A stretch of DNA of 64,000 nucleotides, taken from assembly GCA_005408345.1 (NCBI GenBank), contig SEMN01000015.1:124001-188000 (forward strand). The letters are read 5' to 3'. The notes under the pieces were generated by a model. That model did not search any database, was not told the origin of the DNA, and saw nothing but the letters and a program-made list of their open reading frames with translations. A program made the translations under genes and the position numbers. Of the stretch, positions 36,701-47,816 are shown in pieces. Position 1 is the stretch's first letter. Each line of letters begins with the position of its first letter. This stretch comes from Macquaria australasica (lineage: Eukaryota; Chordata; Actinopteri; Centrarchiformes; Percichthyidae).

Positions 36701-38762
36701 GCCAAACCAGCACCAGGTAAAATCCCTCAAACACATAAATTTAACAATCTTTTGCAAGTTTAGTATTTTGTAGACATGAAAGGAATCATTTAAATAGTCT
36801 GAACATCTTTTGATGTGTCCACCAAGTATTGGAAAAAGAGGAGGCAGTGAAAAAGGAGGAAGAAGAGGAAGAAGAAGAAGAAGAGGAGGAGGAATCTTCT
36901 CCTGGTTCCACTCTTTTTATTAAGAATCTTAATTTCAGCACGACAGAGGAGAAACTACAGGAGGTAGGTCAATTCATAAATACAACCCTTGGTTATGTTT
37001 TGTAATGCTGAATAAGGGTTTAATCATAGCATTATGTTTGAGATGTTTTATATTGTTTTCTTCATTTGTTGCAGACTTTCTCCAAGTGTGGAAAAGTCAA
37101 GTCCTGCTCCATCTCCAAGAAGAAAGATAAAACAGGTACTAGACATTAAAACTGGGTTCTTTCACATATGTAAATGTAGGGTTAAATTGCAATGTATACT
37201 TTGGTTTAGAAAAAGAAAAATTGTACACTTGTAGATATATTAAAGTTCCATATAATTGATTTGAACACATGGTATCTGTATTCTGCGTGTTTTCTCAGGC
37301 TTTGCAAGAGTAGGTGGTATAATTAATATTAGAGTTAAACCACTGTACAATGTTGGTTTGATTTCCAGGAAAGCTGTTGTCCATGGGCTATGGTTTTGTT
37401 CAGTATCAGACAGCAGAGGCAGCACAGAAAGCCCTGAGGCAGCTACAGGTACAATCCCCATTTTCTTTGTGAAACTCTCATAGCTTTTCTCCAAAGCCTG
37501 AGTCTTGGCTAATGTGCTTTCTTTGTCTCAACCCTCCACCAGCACTGTACTGTGGACGATCACCAGCTAGAGCTGAAGGTTTCTGAGAGAGCCACGAGGT
37601 AAGATGTGCGTCAGGAGGGTTTTAGTGAACCCAGTCATCAGTGACTGTGGTGACAATTAAAAACGGTGGTCCATTAATTAAGTTGACCAAGAAGTGTCTA
37701 GAATGTCACATCTATATTAAGATATTGTGAAATTACAAATGTACTAAAAATAGAATGTTAGGTAGTAAACCAGGACAGTTGCTAATTAAGTGTTTTAGGC
37801 ATCTCCATCAGCACCAAGCATCACAGTTACATTATAACATGTTAACTCCATTGGAAGAAACAGCCACTGAAATTAAAAATATTGGTATCAGCTGAAATGT
37901 GCATGAAATTATCACTTATTTGTAAAAGTCTTATATCATTATATCAATATGTTGACTGTAAGGGTTTGTGGGGCAGAATTTAGCTTCACTTCTGTTGTCA
38001 CTCCTTTTCCCCTGTGTGCAGGACTACTGAGGTGTCACGCAAGAAGAAGCAAGTTGGGAAGAAACAGACAGGATCCAAAATCCTCGTGCGCAACGTCCCC
38101 TTCCAAGCCACTGTCAGGGAAATTCGGGAACTCTTCTGGTAGCCGTCACACAATTGTTTTTTATTAACGCTATTTGTGGAGAAAGTTTGGAGCGAGATCA
38201 TTTAATAATACTATGATTTCTTCCCTCTGTCCTTTCAGTACATTTGGAGAGCTGAAGACAGTCCGTCTTCCAAAGAAAGCAGCTGGTTCAGGGAATCATA
38301 GAGGCTTTGGCTTTATTGACTTCCTCACCAAACAGGACGCTAAGGTTTGGGTGTTATGGAAGCTTTCAGCCATGTATTTAGGAAATGTACTGTCCCCTAG
38401 TGCTACATCAAAGTGCACACTAATATGATCATTAATGCTATGCCCCTGTTTTCTCTACAGAAAGCGTTTGCTGCACTGTGCCACAGCACCCATCTGTACG
38501 GGAGACGCCTTGTGCTGGAGTGGGCTGATGCTGAGGAAACAGTAGAGACGTTGAGACGGAAAACAGCCGAACATTTCCATGGTAAATCCACAAACTTTTT
38601 TTGTGCCAACATGCAGAAATGAAAGCAACTGCGCTGTTTATTAATTTCTTTCTTTCATGTTATTTATTCTCCATGTCAGTGGTCGCCAAGAAGCAACGAA
38701 AGGCAGAGGTTTTGGAGGGAATTCTGGAGACGATGGAAACTGAAGGGGGAGTGCAAAACTGA
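30756..38762 (+). CDS. rbm19: RNA-binding motif protein 19 (six RRMs, ribosome biogenesis)
   Basis: Twenty-four exons: 30756-30791, 30881-31063, 31144-31257, 31548-31589, 31961-32183, 32900-33168, 33273-33332, 33451-33529, 33709-33780, 34714-34923, 35031-35161, 35291-35418, 35507-35603, 36134-36244, 36351-36551, 36647-36716, 36827-36963, 37075-37135, 37369-37448, 37543-37598, 38022-38138, 38239-38344, 38461-38581, 38680-38762. They give 928 residues (human about 960). Six RRMs: residues 1-75 (MSRLIVKNLP), about 290, about 405 (GRLFIRNLPYT), about 593 (VILVKNLPAG), about 700 (TLFIKNLNFS) and about 807 (KILVRNVPFQ). Acidic linkers lie after RRM1 and before RRM5, the latter a long Glu run from GAA/GAG codons. 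The family (yeast Mrd1) is nucleolar and needed for pre-rRNA processing and small-subunit assembly. The start matches the conserved MSRLIVKNLP. Confidence 0.96.
32184..32899 (+). other. Intron of rbm19, nothing recognised
   Basis: AT-rich intron. Long A/T tracts occur around 32540-32720, with no clear element ends. Confidence 0.5.
33888..34173. repeat. Copy of the TAATCGATTA-rich interspersed repeat with inverted ends
   Basis: Begins AGAGCTGCAACAATTAG and ends GATGCAGCCCT, an inverted pair (AGRGCTGCA / TGCAGCCCT). The arms carry TTGATCGACAG and TTAATCGATAA. It lies in the rbm19 intron before exon 34714. Confidence 0.75.
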
Positions 38763-39173
38763 GCTCCTTAAATGCTGCCGTCTCTGTCGAAGGCTCGACG
38801 CAACTCTGACCGGTGCTCCTGTGCTTTTCTGTGTAAATGGGAATGTGAACAAAACAAGGACATGAGTGACGTGCAGAAGGAGCAAATTATGATGAATTTA
38901 TCAGCTGGTCGAAGTTTTGTGAAACTTCTGAAACCCCTGGATTTCTTACATTACACATGTTTTGTATAGAATGATGCCTCAAAGAAAGATGATGGGACAG
39001 ATGTCAGTTTTTTTTTTATATAAAATTTTATTTCATGCGTTTAAAGCTGTACGTGTTGTGTGTGTTTGTGAAAGTGTCTGACATAATGAGCGACTAAAAA
39101 AACACAGTAAGCGGATTGGGTCTTTTATTTTGAAAGTACCACCAGTGTTATCAGGTGACCAGCCACCCGCATC

Positions 39174-39183
39174 ATCACGTGAC
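39174..39183 (+). promoter_or_regulatory. plbd2: CLEAR-type E-box (TFEB/TFE3 site) at plbd2
   Basis: ATCACGTGAC differs by one base from the palindromic CLEAR consensus GTCACGTGAC. It lies 15 bases before the plbd2 ATG. TFEB-family factors drive lysosomal genes through such sites, and plbd2 encodes a lysosomal protein. Confidence 0.55.
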
Positions 39184-39197
39184 TTGTTCATGTAAAC

Positions 39198-42100
39198 ATG
39201 GCGGCCAGACTGAACAAGACGATTACAGTCGGACGTTTTTCAGCGGTTTTAGTCGTTTTGTCCGGTGTGTGTTTTATGTGTCCGTCTGTTCGTGCTGAAA
39301 TACGAACCGCTGTTATTGACAAACAAACCGGACAGCTGTCTGTTCTTGAAGGGTACAGAGAAGATTTTGTGGCTTGGGCGAACTTCACTGATGCCATTAA
39401 AACATCAGGGTGAGCTGACTTTGCGTTATTTTAACTGTGACTCTTCAGCTGGTGGCTTTGTCACAGGCCCTTTCTCCTTGCACGGCCTGTGGAGCTCTGC
39501 CTGCTGAATTAGCTAGTTAATGTGACGGACGGAAATATCTTCTTACATAAAATGTTCGTGTCTTCAACTATCTTCATTATCTTATAATAGATTTTTTTAA
39601 AATTCAATAATATGTGATTACTAGGTTACTGAAAATGTCTAACACTTCTCAGAGCCCAAAGTGATCTCTTCAGGTGCTTGTTTTGTCCGACTAACCCAAA
39701 AATATTGAATTTACAATTATATAATAACGAGTAAAACAACAAATCATCACACTTTAGAAGATGCAACCAGAGAGAGTGTTTGGCATGTTTGCGTGATGAA
39801 TGAGCTAAACTATTTTAATTGTGCATCAACGTTGTTGCTGATTAATCTTCTGTTGATTGACTGATTGGTTCCAACTTATATTCTGCACTAGAAACAGATA
39901 GCAGAAGTGAAGCATGTGACAGGAAAGGTCAAGACAGCCCAAAGCTTGTAATGGATATCTGTGCAAATTAAGAATTGTTGTAAAACCCAATAAATGCATG
40001 ATTTGGTTAAATGAAAATACTTATACAAACAAGGAAATGGAGAAAAATAAGCAACACAATGCATAACGGCAGCATAAAATAATGCCACACTGGTCAGCTG
40101 ACAGTCATTTAGAGAAGGAAAAAGACTTGAGTACAGGAAAATAAAACAATAACCAAATGGTCATGTCTGGTTTTAACAAAGAGGAAGCTGAAAAATACAT
40201 AAACAGCAGTGATTCCCAAGATGGGATCCAAAGATGGTCTTCAGTTGAGACAGTTACAGGAGGATTACGTCTGTTCTTCTGAATGATTGTTGGTACAGTC
40301 TATGCCCTCTGTCATCTCCTCGCCTACAGTACAGGGAATTATTCCTTATATATTTTAAGTGCCACTGCTATGAAAACCGGCACTCTTTTGAGCCTGTGCA
40401 CAGATAATATGTTTCATCTTTTTCATTTATTCCCCTGTGCTCTCTTTTCAGCTGGTCTTTCTTGGAGATCACTACCAGCAGTCAGTACAATGACAGTATC
40501 CAGGCTTATGCTGCCGGCGCAGTGGAGGCTGCACTCACATCTCAGGTCAGCTTAAACATGAATTCTTTCAGGCCTGTTTGTGCTCGACTTACCAAGCAGT
40601 CAAAAATGTTTGATTTACTTCCTTGACATCTATTTTGTTTGGTTTAGCTCATCTATAAGCACTGGATGAACACTCTAATGGGTTACTGTGGGCCCTTCAC
40701 GTCTGAAACTGATTACTGCGAGCGCCTTAAGGCTTTCATCACAACCAATCTGCAATGGGTTCAGGAGCAAATAGAGAATCAGCCAAGTTCCCCCTACTGG
40801 TACCAGGTACATAATGAGCATTTGTAGGATGAATAAAACCCTTTGCATGGATACAAAAATGTTAAAAGGCCAGAAATGAGATGTTTCACCATCTGTTTCT
40901 GCTTGTCAGGTGCGTCTTGCTCTGCTGCAGCTGAAAGGTCTGGAGGACAGCTACAATGACGAGCTGTCATTTCCAACAGGGTCATTTTCCCTCAACCCAT
41001 TTGGCTTCCTGTAAGTGGTTATCTCCGTTTTGTATTAATCTTCACTGAGATCATAAACTTTCTTGCTGTTGTCTCACATTCTCCACTGCTACTCTGTCCA
41101 ACCAGACTTTTCCAGTTGGGCGGGGATCTGGAGGACTTGGAATGGGCTCTGAACAAATCCAGCCAAACTCGACCTCTTGGATCTGGCTCCTGTTCTGCTC
41201 TCATTAAGCTGCTGCCAAATAATAAGGAACTGCTGGTGTCACATGACACCTGGAACACCTATCAGGCCATGCTACGCATCATGAAGAAATACATCTTTGC
41301 CTTTCAAGTTTCTTCTTTAGGTAGTTTACTGATGCAAGTGTGTTTGCTGCTTCTGCTCTAGAGTCCCTCATTATTTACATTAAAGGAATAGTTCGACATT
41401 TTGGGAAATGCGCTTATTTGCTTTCTCAATGAGAGTTAGATGAGAAGATCAACCACTCCCATGTCTGTACAGTAAATATGAAGCTACAGCCAGAAGCTGC
41501 TGCATAAAGATTGGAAATAGGGGAAAACAGCTAGCCTGGCTCTGTCCAAAGGTAACAAAATCTTTACTTCCTAGGGGCCTCAGCTCGTTGCTTGGCAAAC
41601 TCGGGAGACAACAAGATTCCAGGAAATAGTCCGGCACATAAAACCACAACTCGTTTTTACACTTTGGTTTCTGTGAGGATTAAACAAACGAGATATATAA
41701 TGTGTTCATTAGTGAGCTTCAGAGGTGCTGGTTGTTACCATAGGGCAGATCCAGGCTAGCTGTTTTGCCCCGTTTCCAGTCTTTATGCTAAGCTAAGCTA
41801 AGCTCTAAGCTAAGCTAAATGGCTGCTGGCTCTAGCTTTATATTTACCTTACAGACATGAGTGGCGTCATTCTTCAATCTAACTCGGCCAAAAAGCTAAT
41901 AAACTTCCCAAAAATGTTGAACTGTTCCTTTAAACCAAATGGCCATAAACCAAAGTTCCATTTTTCAAAAACTTGTTCAAATTTGAAATTTGTTTCTCTT
42001 GTTTGAAGCCCCATTAATGGACTGGCAGTGTTGTTGCTGTCTATGACGTGAACACACACAGATTAGTCTAACTTTATTATGTGCTTGATTTTATTTTATT

Positions 42101-44013
42101 TTATTTATTTTTTTTTTCAGGCAAGGATCTTCTTCCTGGAGGAACTCAGGCATTCTCATCTTATCCTGGATCGATCTTCTCTGGAGATGACTTTTATATC
42201 CTAAGTAGTGGCTTGGTGAGAGAACTCTTTGTACTTGGCATGATATAACTGAGTGTTAAGAATAAACTGCAGTATGTAAATGTGTTATTACTTTTGGTTA
42301 TAAATTGTGTAATGCTAGATGGAGTTTTTTGTTCTTAATCTATCTTGTGTCTCCAGGTTACCTTGGAAACCACCATTGGCAACAGTAACGCTGCTCTCTG
42401 GAAGTTTGTTCAGCCCACAGGAACCGTCATGGAATGGCTGAGGAACATTGTGGCTAATCGACTGGCTGCTACTGGAAAGGAGTGGGCCAAGATATTCAGC
42501 AAGTACAACAGTGGAACGTGAGTTTTACACACCAGAAAGAAACTGGCTCTCATAACCAACATTATCACCACTTTGCTCCAATGTAATCTCCTGAGCACAT
42601 TCCAGGCCCTGTTGTCCTGTGTTCAAAATTCCCATTGATGACAAGATTAGATGGTATTTTGTGTGACCTTAGACTGCCATGTGGATTGATAGGAGTAAAG
42701 GAAGCAGAAAAAGGCCATTTATAATCAGGAGTGTTTGTTGTGAAATGCTCAATCAGTTACATGGATATACAGTGAATAAATGAATAAAAATCAGTAAATC
42801 AGCTAGTAGGTTAAAGGTCGTATGCTCAGTTTGGACTGTGTGTATATGTGTGTGCTTTGTAGGTATAACAATCAGTGGATGATTGTGGACTATAACCACT
42901 TCACTCCAGGGAAGACTGACATTAAAGAGGAGCTCTTTGTTGTGCTGGAGCAGATTCCGTAAGTCTTTGCACCCAATCTTTAATCAAAACACAAGATTAT
43001 TTAAGTATTTCTACTTATGACTTATAAACCTATCACTTAAACTAAGCTTTTCTTATCTTTTATTGCTGCAGGGGACTAGTTGTTTACACTGATAAAACTC
43101 AGGAACTGCTGGAGAAAGGGTACTGGGCAAGTTACAACATCCCGTAAGTATCCGGTTTTATGTTAACATATACTATAGATTACATTTGCTCTAATTGTGT
43201 TATATGTTAAATTGTCTTTTGTTCATATGTAGGTACTACGTGGACATATTCAATGCCAGTGGCTGCAATGAGCTGGTTGAGAAGTTCGGCCCGTGGTTCT
43301 CTCTGGACCAGAATCCTCGGGCTCAGATATTCAGGAGAAACCAGACAGCTGTCACAGATGTGGAGTCAATGGTCCGCCTCATGAGGTAAGGTCTGTGTGT
43401 TGCACAGGTTTTTAGGAGGACATTTCCGTCATATGCTGTATTAATCGGCATTATACATAGAGACTTTATATTTGTATAGGCTGATAACTAAAATGTAATT
43501 TTATTTATGAGATGCAGCATCTCTCCTCAGGTATAATAACTTTAAGGAAGACCCACTGTCAAAGTGTGAAGGCTGTAATCCACCTGCGAACGGAGAGAAT
43601 GCTATCTCAGCCCGTTCAGACCTGAACCCAGCTAATGGAACATATCCATTTGGCGCCTTAAGGCAGAGACCACACGGAGGAACAGACATGAAGGTTTTTA
43701 TTTTTCTCATTTCATTTCTTGTCATCACCCATCTCTCTGCCCATGCTTTTACCCATCATGCTCCCCGTGTCTTTTAGGTGTGACTGTGGCACGTTTAAGA
43801 GATGTTTGCTAAAACTGATCCATTGTGTGTGTTCCTGTGCAGATGACCTCCTACGGGATGTTTCGGGACTATGGTATGCTGGCAGTGAGCGGGCCAACAT
43901 GGGACCAGGTGCCACCCTTCCAGTGGAGCACTTCCCCTTACAAAGACCTGATGCACATGGGTCACCCTGACACTTGGATATTCAAGCCTATAAAAGTCAC
44001 CTGGACTCCTTAA
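39198..44013 (+). CDS. plbd2: Phospholipase B domain-containing 2 (lysosomal 66.3-kDa/p76 protein family)
   Basis: Twelve exons: 39198-39409, 40452-40545, 40648-40806, 40910-41010, 41106-41320, 42121-42215, 42357-42517, 42863-42958, 43072-43143, 43233-43385, 43531-43693, 43843-44013. They encode 563 residues (human 589). A hydrophobic signal peptide ends near PSVRA (about residue 33). The family is made as a precursor that cuts itself before a Cys nucleophile (Ntn-hydrolase fold); that Cys is in GSGSCSALIKLLP, about residue 218. ILSSGLVTLETTIGN, NNQWMIVDY, ARSDLNPANG and GPTWDQVPPFQWSTSPY are family signatures. Several NxS/T sites fit lysosomal targeting. The start is only 436 bases past the rbm19 stop. 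An E-box of the lysosomal type lies just upstream, and intron 5 carries a 552-base palindromic repeat. Confidence 0.96.
39625..39875. repeat. Degenerate copy of the TAATCGATTA-rich interspersed repeat
   Basis: GTCTAACACTTCTCAGAGCCCAAAG, TTGTTTTGTCCGACTAACCC and TTAATCTTCTGTTGATTGAC echo the interior and arms of the copy at 17913-18216. Ends are worn. It is located in plbd2 intron 1. Confidence 0.55.
41381..41932. mobile_element. 552-base palindromic MITE-like element in plbd2 intron 5
   Basis: Starts TAAAGGAATAGTTCGACATT and ends AATGTTGAACTGTTCCTTTA, long inverted repeats that continue inward (GAGAGTTAGAT...ATCTAACTCGG type). The interior holds AAACAGCTAGCCTGGCTCTG and, inverted, CAGGCTAGCTGTTTTGCCCC. 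It also has TAAGCTAAGCTAAGCT tandem units (about 41788-41820). This element type is very frequent in percomorph fish. It has no ORF and moves, if at all, with an outside transposase. TA at both ends may be the target duplication. Confidence 0.85.
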
Positions 44014-44787
44014 TTGTTATCATACTGTATATACAAGTGGCATGATAAACTTAAATGCTGCCAGCTGTGCTGTTTGAAGTTTTGACAAAGGGAAATGGTA
44101 CTTTAATTCAGTGAACATAATAGTCGTGTTATTGATTCTCAGGAGAGTGGCAATAATATTCTGGAACAATTGCAGTATTATATTATTGCACTATTTGCAT
44201 AATTAAAGCACATAAGGTTAATGAGAGCTTTGAATGTGATGACCAAGAACAACAGCTACACTTGCTGTTGTAAAGTGGGAGCTTCTGCATTAGATTATAT
44301 CTGATTTTCATGTTTTCATTTCTTATGCTAAATGTGTGAAAATGTAAATGCCACTTGTTTCAATGCTGATTATTGAGTTATTGGAGTCATAAAATGTTTC
44401 CACTGGACAACACCTTTCTTTGGAGAAATCACCAAGTACCATTATTGATACACATGCAGATTTTCTATCACGATGAAGGCAAATGTCTTGATCATGAGTT
44501 AAATAATCTTTGAGAAATCCTGATATGATGCATTGTATGATTTTTACATTTTTTTTAAAAACATTATCTAAATGCAGAGTGCCCTGATCATTGCCTTTGT
44601 TAAATATAATTTTGTATTACCATCGTGATTTAATATTTTGGTCAGTATCAGTCATTTATGTGATACAATAGAATAATTTAGATGTTTTCAATCATCCTGG
44701 CTGATTAGATCTCTGCTGAGTTTGAAGTTGGGCAAAGTTATAGTGGGAATTGCATGAAGTCACCAAACTCCATGTACCAACAAGAAT

Positions 44788-44793
44788 AATAAA
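44788..44793 (+). other. plbd2: Candidate polyadenylation signal of plbd2
   Basis: AATAAA on the coding strand, 775 bases after the stop codon. It is the best canonical hexamer I noticed before the next gene's promoter. Confidence 0.45.
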
Positions 44794-45429
44794 GGTGTAA
44801 TTTGTCCCACCCTAAGAGCTGCAACAGGAGAGTGAGGGGCGTGTCAATTAAGCTCAGGCTGTAGACTACACCCCCAAATGCCCAATCAAGTAAAGCAACG
44901 CTGAAAACGCCTGTTTGGGTGGATCAAGAGTGTGTAGAGGCTTTTAAAGAAGTTGAAGTTATTCATTAGATATCTAACCAAAATGGTTCATGTGAATATA
45001 CTGTATAGGATTATATATAGCGCAATTAATATATAGATAGCCACAGTGAATGTCTCATTAATTATCACTGAATTCAGTCATTGTCAATGTCTGGTTCATT
45101 TTTGGAACTTCGACCACGCTGGACATTAGTAATCATTTAAAAACAGGTGGGCCATGACTTCACTGGAAGCTCAGTGTGCTATATTAGGTTATATTTCCCC
45201 TCAAATTGCACCATGCGGTTCTGTTAAAAACATGTAAGAAATCGTGTAGCCCTTTAGCTCAATAAGATGACGACGACGAAGTCACAGCCTGAGCATATTA
45301 CTGCAAAAACACAACAAACGTTATTTTCAGTAGTTATTATATGGCTAAATGTAAATCGATGGAACTCAAAGTAGCACTACTTGCGTGGTAATAAAACGTG
45401 TGGCGTCATGGCACTGCGTTGCTGTGGCA

Positions 45430-45439
45430 GTCACGTGAT
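45430..45439 (+). promoter_or_regulatory. CLEAR-type E-box near the TMEM219-like first exon
   Basis: GTCACGTGAT matches nine of ten positions of the CLEAR consensus GTCACGTGAC and sits about 108 bases before the first ATG of exon 1. A second half-site, TCACGTCA, follows directly. Confidence 0.45.
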
Positions 45440-45537
45440 CACGTCATAGTCGTCGTCGTCGTCATGGCAGTGCACTCGTAAATTGACCGCGCTGTCGTGT
45501 TGTTATCTCCGGGCCAACTGAACTTTAAACACGTTAA

Positions 45538-46122
45538 ATGTCGAGCTCCGGTCTGCTTACCGTCAAGAAACTCACGCATCACTGTGTTTTACCAAAACTG
45601 GCGACGGGAACAGAGAAGACTGATCAAATTCAAGGTATGAAGTTATGTTTCAGCTAGTTAGATAGCATAGCAACGTTACCTTGACAGGTGGGATAAATCA
45701 TATGGTAAATTAGACAAGTTACAGTCTGGACTAAATGTATGTCACCCGCCTTACTGCAAACATCGGCTCTTTAACTAATAAGAGCATCAGTTGAAAGGTA
45801 ATTTTCCGCGATTGTCAATAATTGTAGAAGTTTACCGTTGGTGCCTTTTTGTTTTTTGCATGTCTGCAAGACCTGTTGCAACTTGACGCCAAAATCAACA
45901 GTTTCTTTAATCTCGTTTTGAATGTCATTGCGCTGAAAAAGATCACCCAAAAATGTTTGAAAGATAAAGTCCTTTGGGGATTACGTAATTCTTCAGTGTC
46001 TTAATGAAGCTGTCCTACTAACACTACCAAAGGTGTGGACAAACGCTGTGAAAACTTTGGCAACTGAAGTGACTCGCCTCTTGTTTACTGCTTGTCGCAT
46101 CCCAGGTGTATGTGGAGTCTGA
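45538..46122 (+). other. Upstream ORF of the TMEM219-like gene (37 codons, spliced)
   Basis: ATG at 45538 is read through the first exon (donor after 45634) and continues in exon 2 from 46106. It stops at TGA 46120-46122. The last base of this stop is the first base of the ATG at 46122 that opens the main protein. The coding meaning rests on the splice junction 45634/46106, whose donor (GTATGA) and acceptor (CCCAG) are both good. Confidence 0.5.
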
Positions 46123-47816
46123 TGATGGGTTTCTGGCAGCCCGTGACCAACCTCAGAGATTATGTATCCCAGAATCCTCCAGGGGTGACATTTTTCCTGT
46201 GTCTGTCGACTCTGGCCATCTCCTTCATCTGCCTCGGCTCTTACAGCTACACCCACGCTCTGCCTAACCCTGACACAACAAAGGTATGGACTCGCTTATC
46301 CAAAGTCGTTTTGGAAAATGTGTGTAGTTTGTAACAAATTTGGTCCACCAGGCCTCAGGTGAGCTGATGTTCTACCATGCAATCATTTCACAATCTTTTT
46401 AAGAGGACGAGTTCTGGTGTGCAAAGGAGACATAATGTTGTGCAGGCTGTGACTGCATGTATGCTTGTGTTTCTGTGTATCCTGAGCCAATATCGATTTG
46501 CAAATCATTCTCTTTATTCTTCTCTTAGGACTGGAACCATATACTGTCCTCCTTATCACAGTTCCAGCTGTGTGTGAAAGCCAATGCAAGTTCATCAGAG
46601 CTTGTCTCGCCAGTCCCCACTCCTCTGATGGATAGAGACACTTCAGTTAACTCTACAAAGACTCCTTCAGTCAGCACTTTGCATATCAAGGTTCCTCTGG
46701 CTGTGACTACCAACTCAAACAGTGGCTCTCTGAAAGACCTTGGTCTACACACTGCCTTGAATGCCAGTCAACTACACCTTGGAGGTTGGTATTGCAGTGG
46801 ATTGTTTTTTTTGTTGTGAAATAAAGTAAAAGTGTGTGTAAAACCATAAATTCTCACCCATGAGCGATTACTTCACTCCCCAGGCAATGAGACTGTCAAT
46901 GTGACTCTAGAGTTTTTGTCTGGAAATGATACCTACACCTGCCTCACCATAGGTGCCCCAACACACCTCCTTCCCATGAGCCTGTAAGTTAATTCACACT
47001 CAGAAGTGTGTGTTTCTAAGCTTCCTTAATTTAAATCGCCAACTACTTAGGTACTTAAAGAAGAATGTCAAGTCACCAAAATGTCCTTTTTGTGTGTTTT
47101 TTATGCATATACTTTAATGAAGACTTCCACCAGAGTGCCCTGCATCTGAGAAAAACATTTCGCCCATCCACGTGGAAGCGAGCAACCAGCTGCGTACAGC
47201 ATCACAAACCTGCTACAGTCTACAATCCAAGAATGACCCTACACTCACAGTCATGTTAACACAGGTACCGTGTGTCGCACATGAACAACATAACCTGCTC
47301 AGTCATAATACAGATACCCTGTTGTCGTCCTGTCAGTCATCCTCTACTTTCATTCTGTAGGAGGAGCAGAATGTGGCAGTGCGGCATCTGTTGGAAGTCA
47401 GCGTGTGTCTCCTAGGAGTTTGTTTGATGCTCTGTTTAGCTGCTAGTATGACACATTCACTCATACGCCGCCCCTATTGGAATGAGCTGGACCTACAAAA
47501 TGTAACAGTCATTTCTTATATTACCACTTTGTTTTTGTGTCTCGTTACTGTGGTAACATTTAGTAATTTTGATATGTGTGAACTAGATGTTTTAAATACG
47601 TTTCACTAATGACAGCATACTACAGTAGTATGCATGAAATATATAATACAGCTTGTATGGTTTTGAGAATGTTTGTGTTCACTTTCATTAATCAGTCTTT
47701 TTGTGCACAACATCTAGATATTTTAATCTCTGCACATGTTGTGAAATGTGCAGATACTGTTTTAACCTAACCTTACTGCTTTACTTTATTTGCAGGAGCC
47801 CTTGATTGACACCTGA
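46110..47816 (+). CDS. tmem219: TMEM219/TMEM248-family two-pass membrane protein, TMEM219-like
   Basis: Coding exons: 46110 or 46122/46125 to 46283, 46529-46784, 46884-46983, 47123-47264, 47361-47501, 47796-47816. They give 272 residues from MGFWQPVTNL. The start at 46125 is preferred because the family begins M(G/F)..... NL; earlier in-frame ATGs are at 46110 and 46122. One membrane helix lies near the N-terminus (VTFFLCLSTLAISFICLGSY) and one near the C-terminus (LLEVSVCLLGVCLMLCLAAS), with a long glycosylatable loop between (many NxS/T). DWN...SLSQFQLCV and LPPECP resemble TMEM219 (the IGFBP-3 receptor) and its paralogue TMEM248. The EEQ...VCLLG...LCL tail and the short RRPYWNE end favour TMEM219. 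The signalling role is known only from mammals. Confidence 0.8.

Larger units (their letters stand above)
44014..45537 (+). other. plbd2 3' UTR and spacer before the TMEM219-like gene
   Basis: No exon was recognised. AATAAA at 44788-44793 is a likely plbd2 polyadenylation signal, which would give a 3' UTR of about 0.8 kb. The end of the stretch is the GC-richer promoter of the next gene, with an E-box at 45430. Confidence 0.55.

Noticed and set aside
45538..45634. ATG at 45538 as the start of the TMEM219-like protein
   Set aside because: Its frame reaches a stop right at the family start M in exon 2, so it is an upstream ORF rather than the N-terminus.
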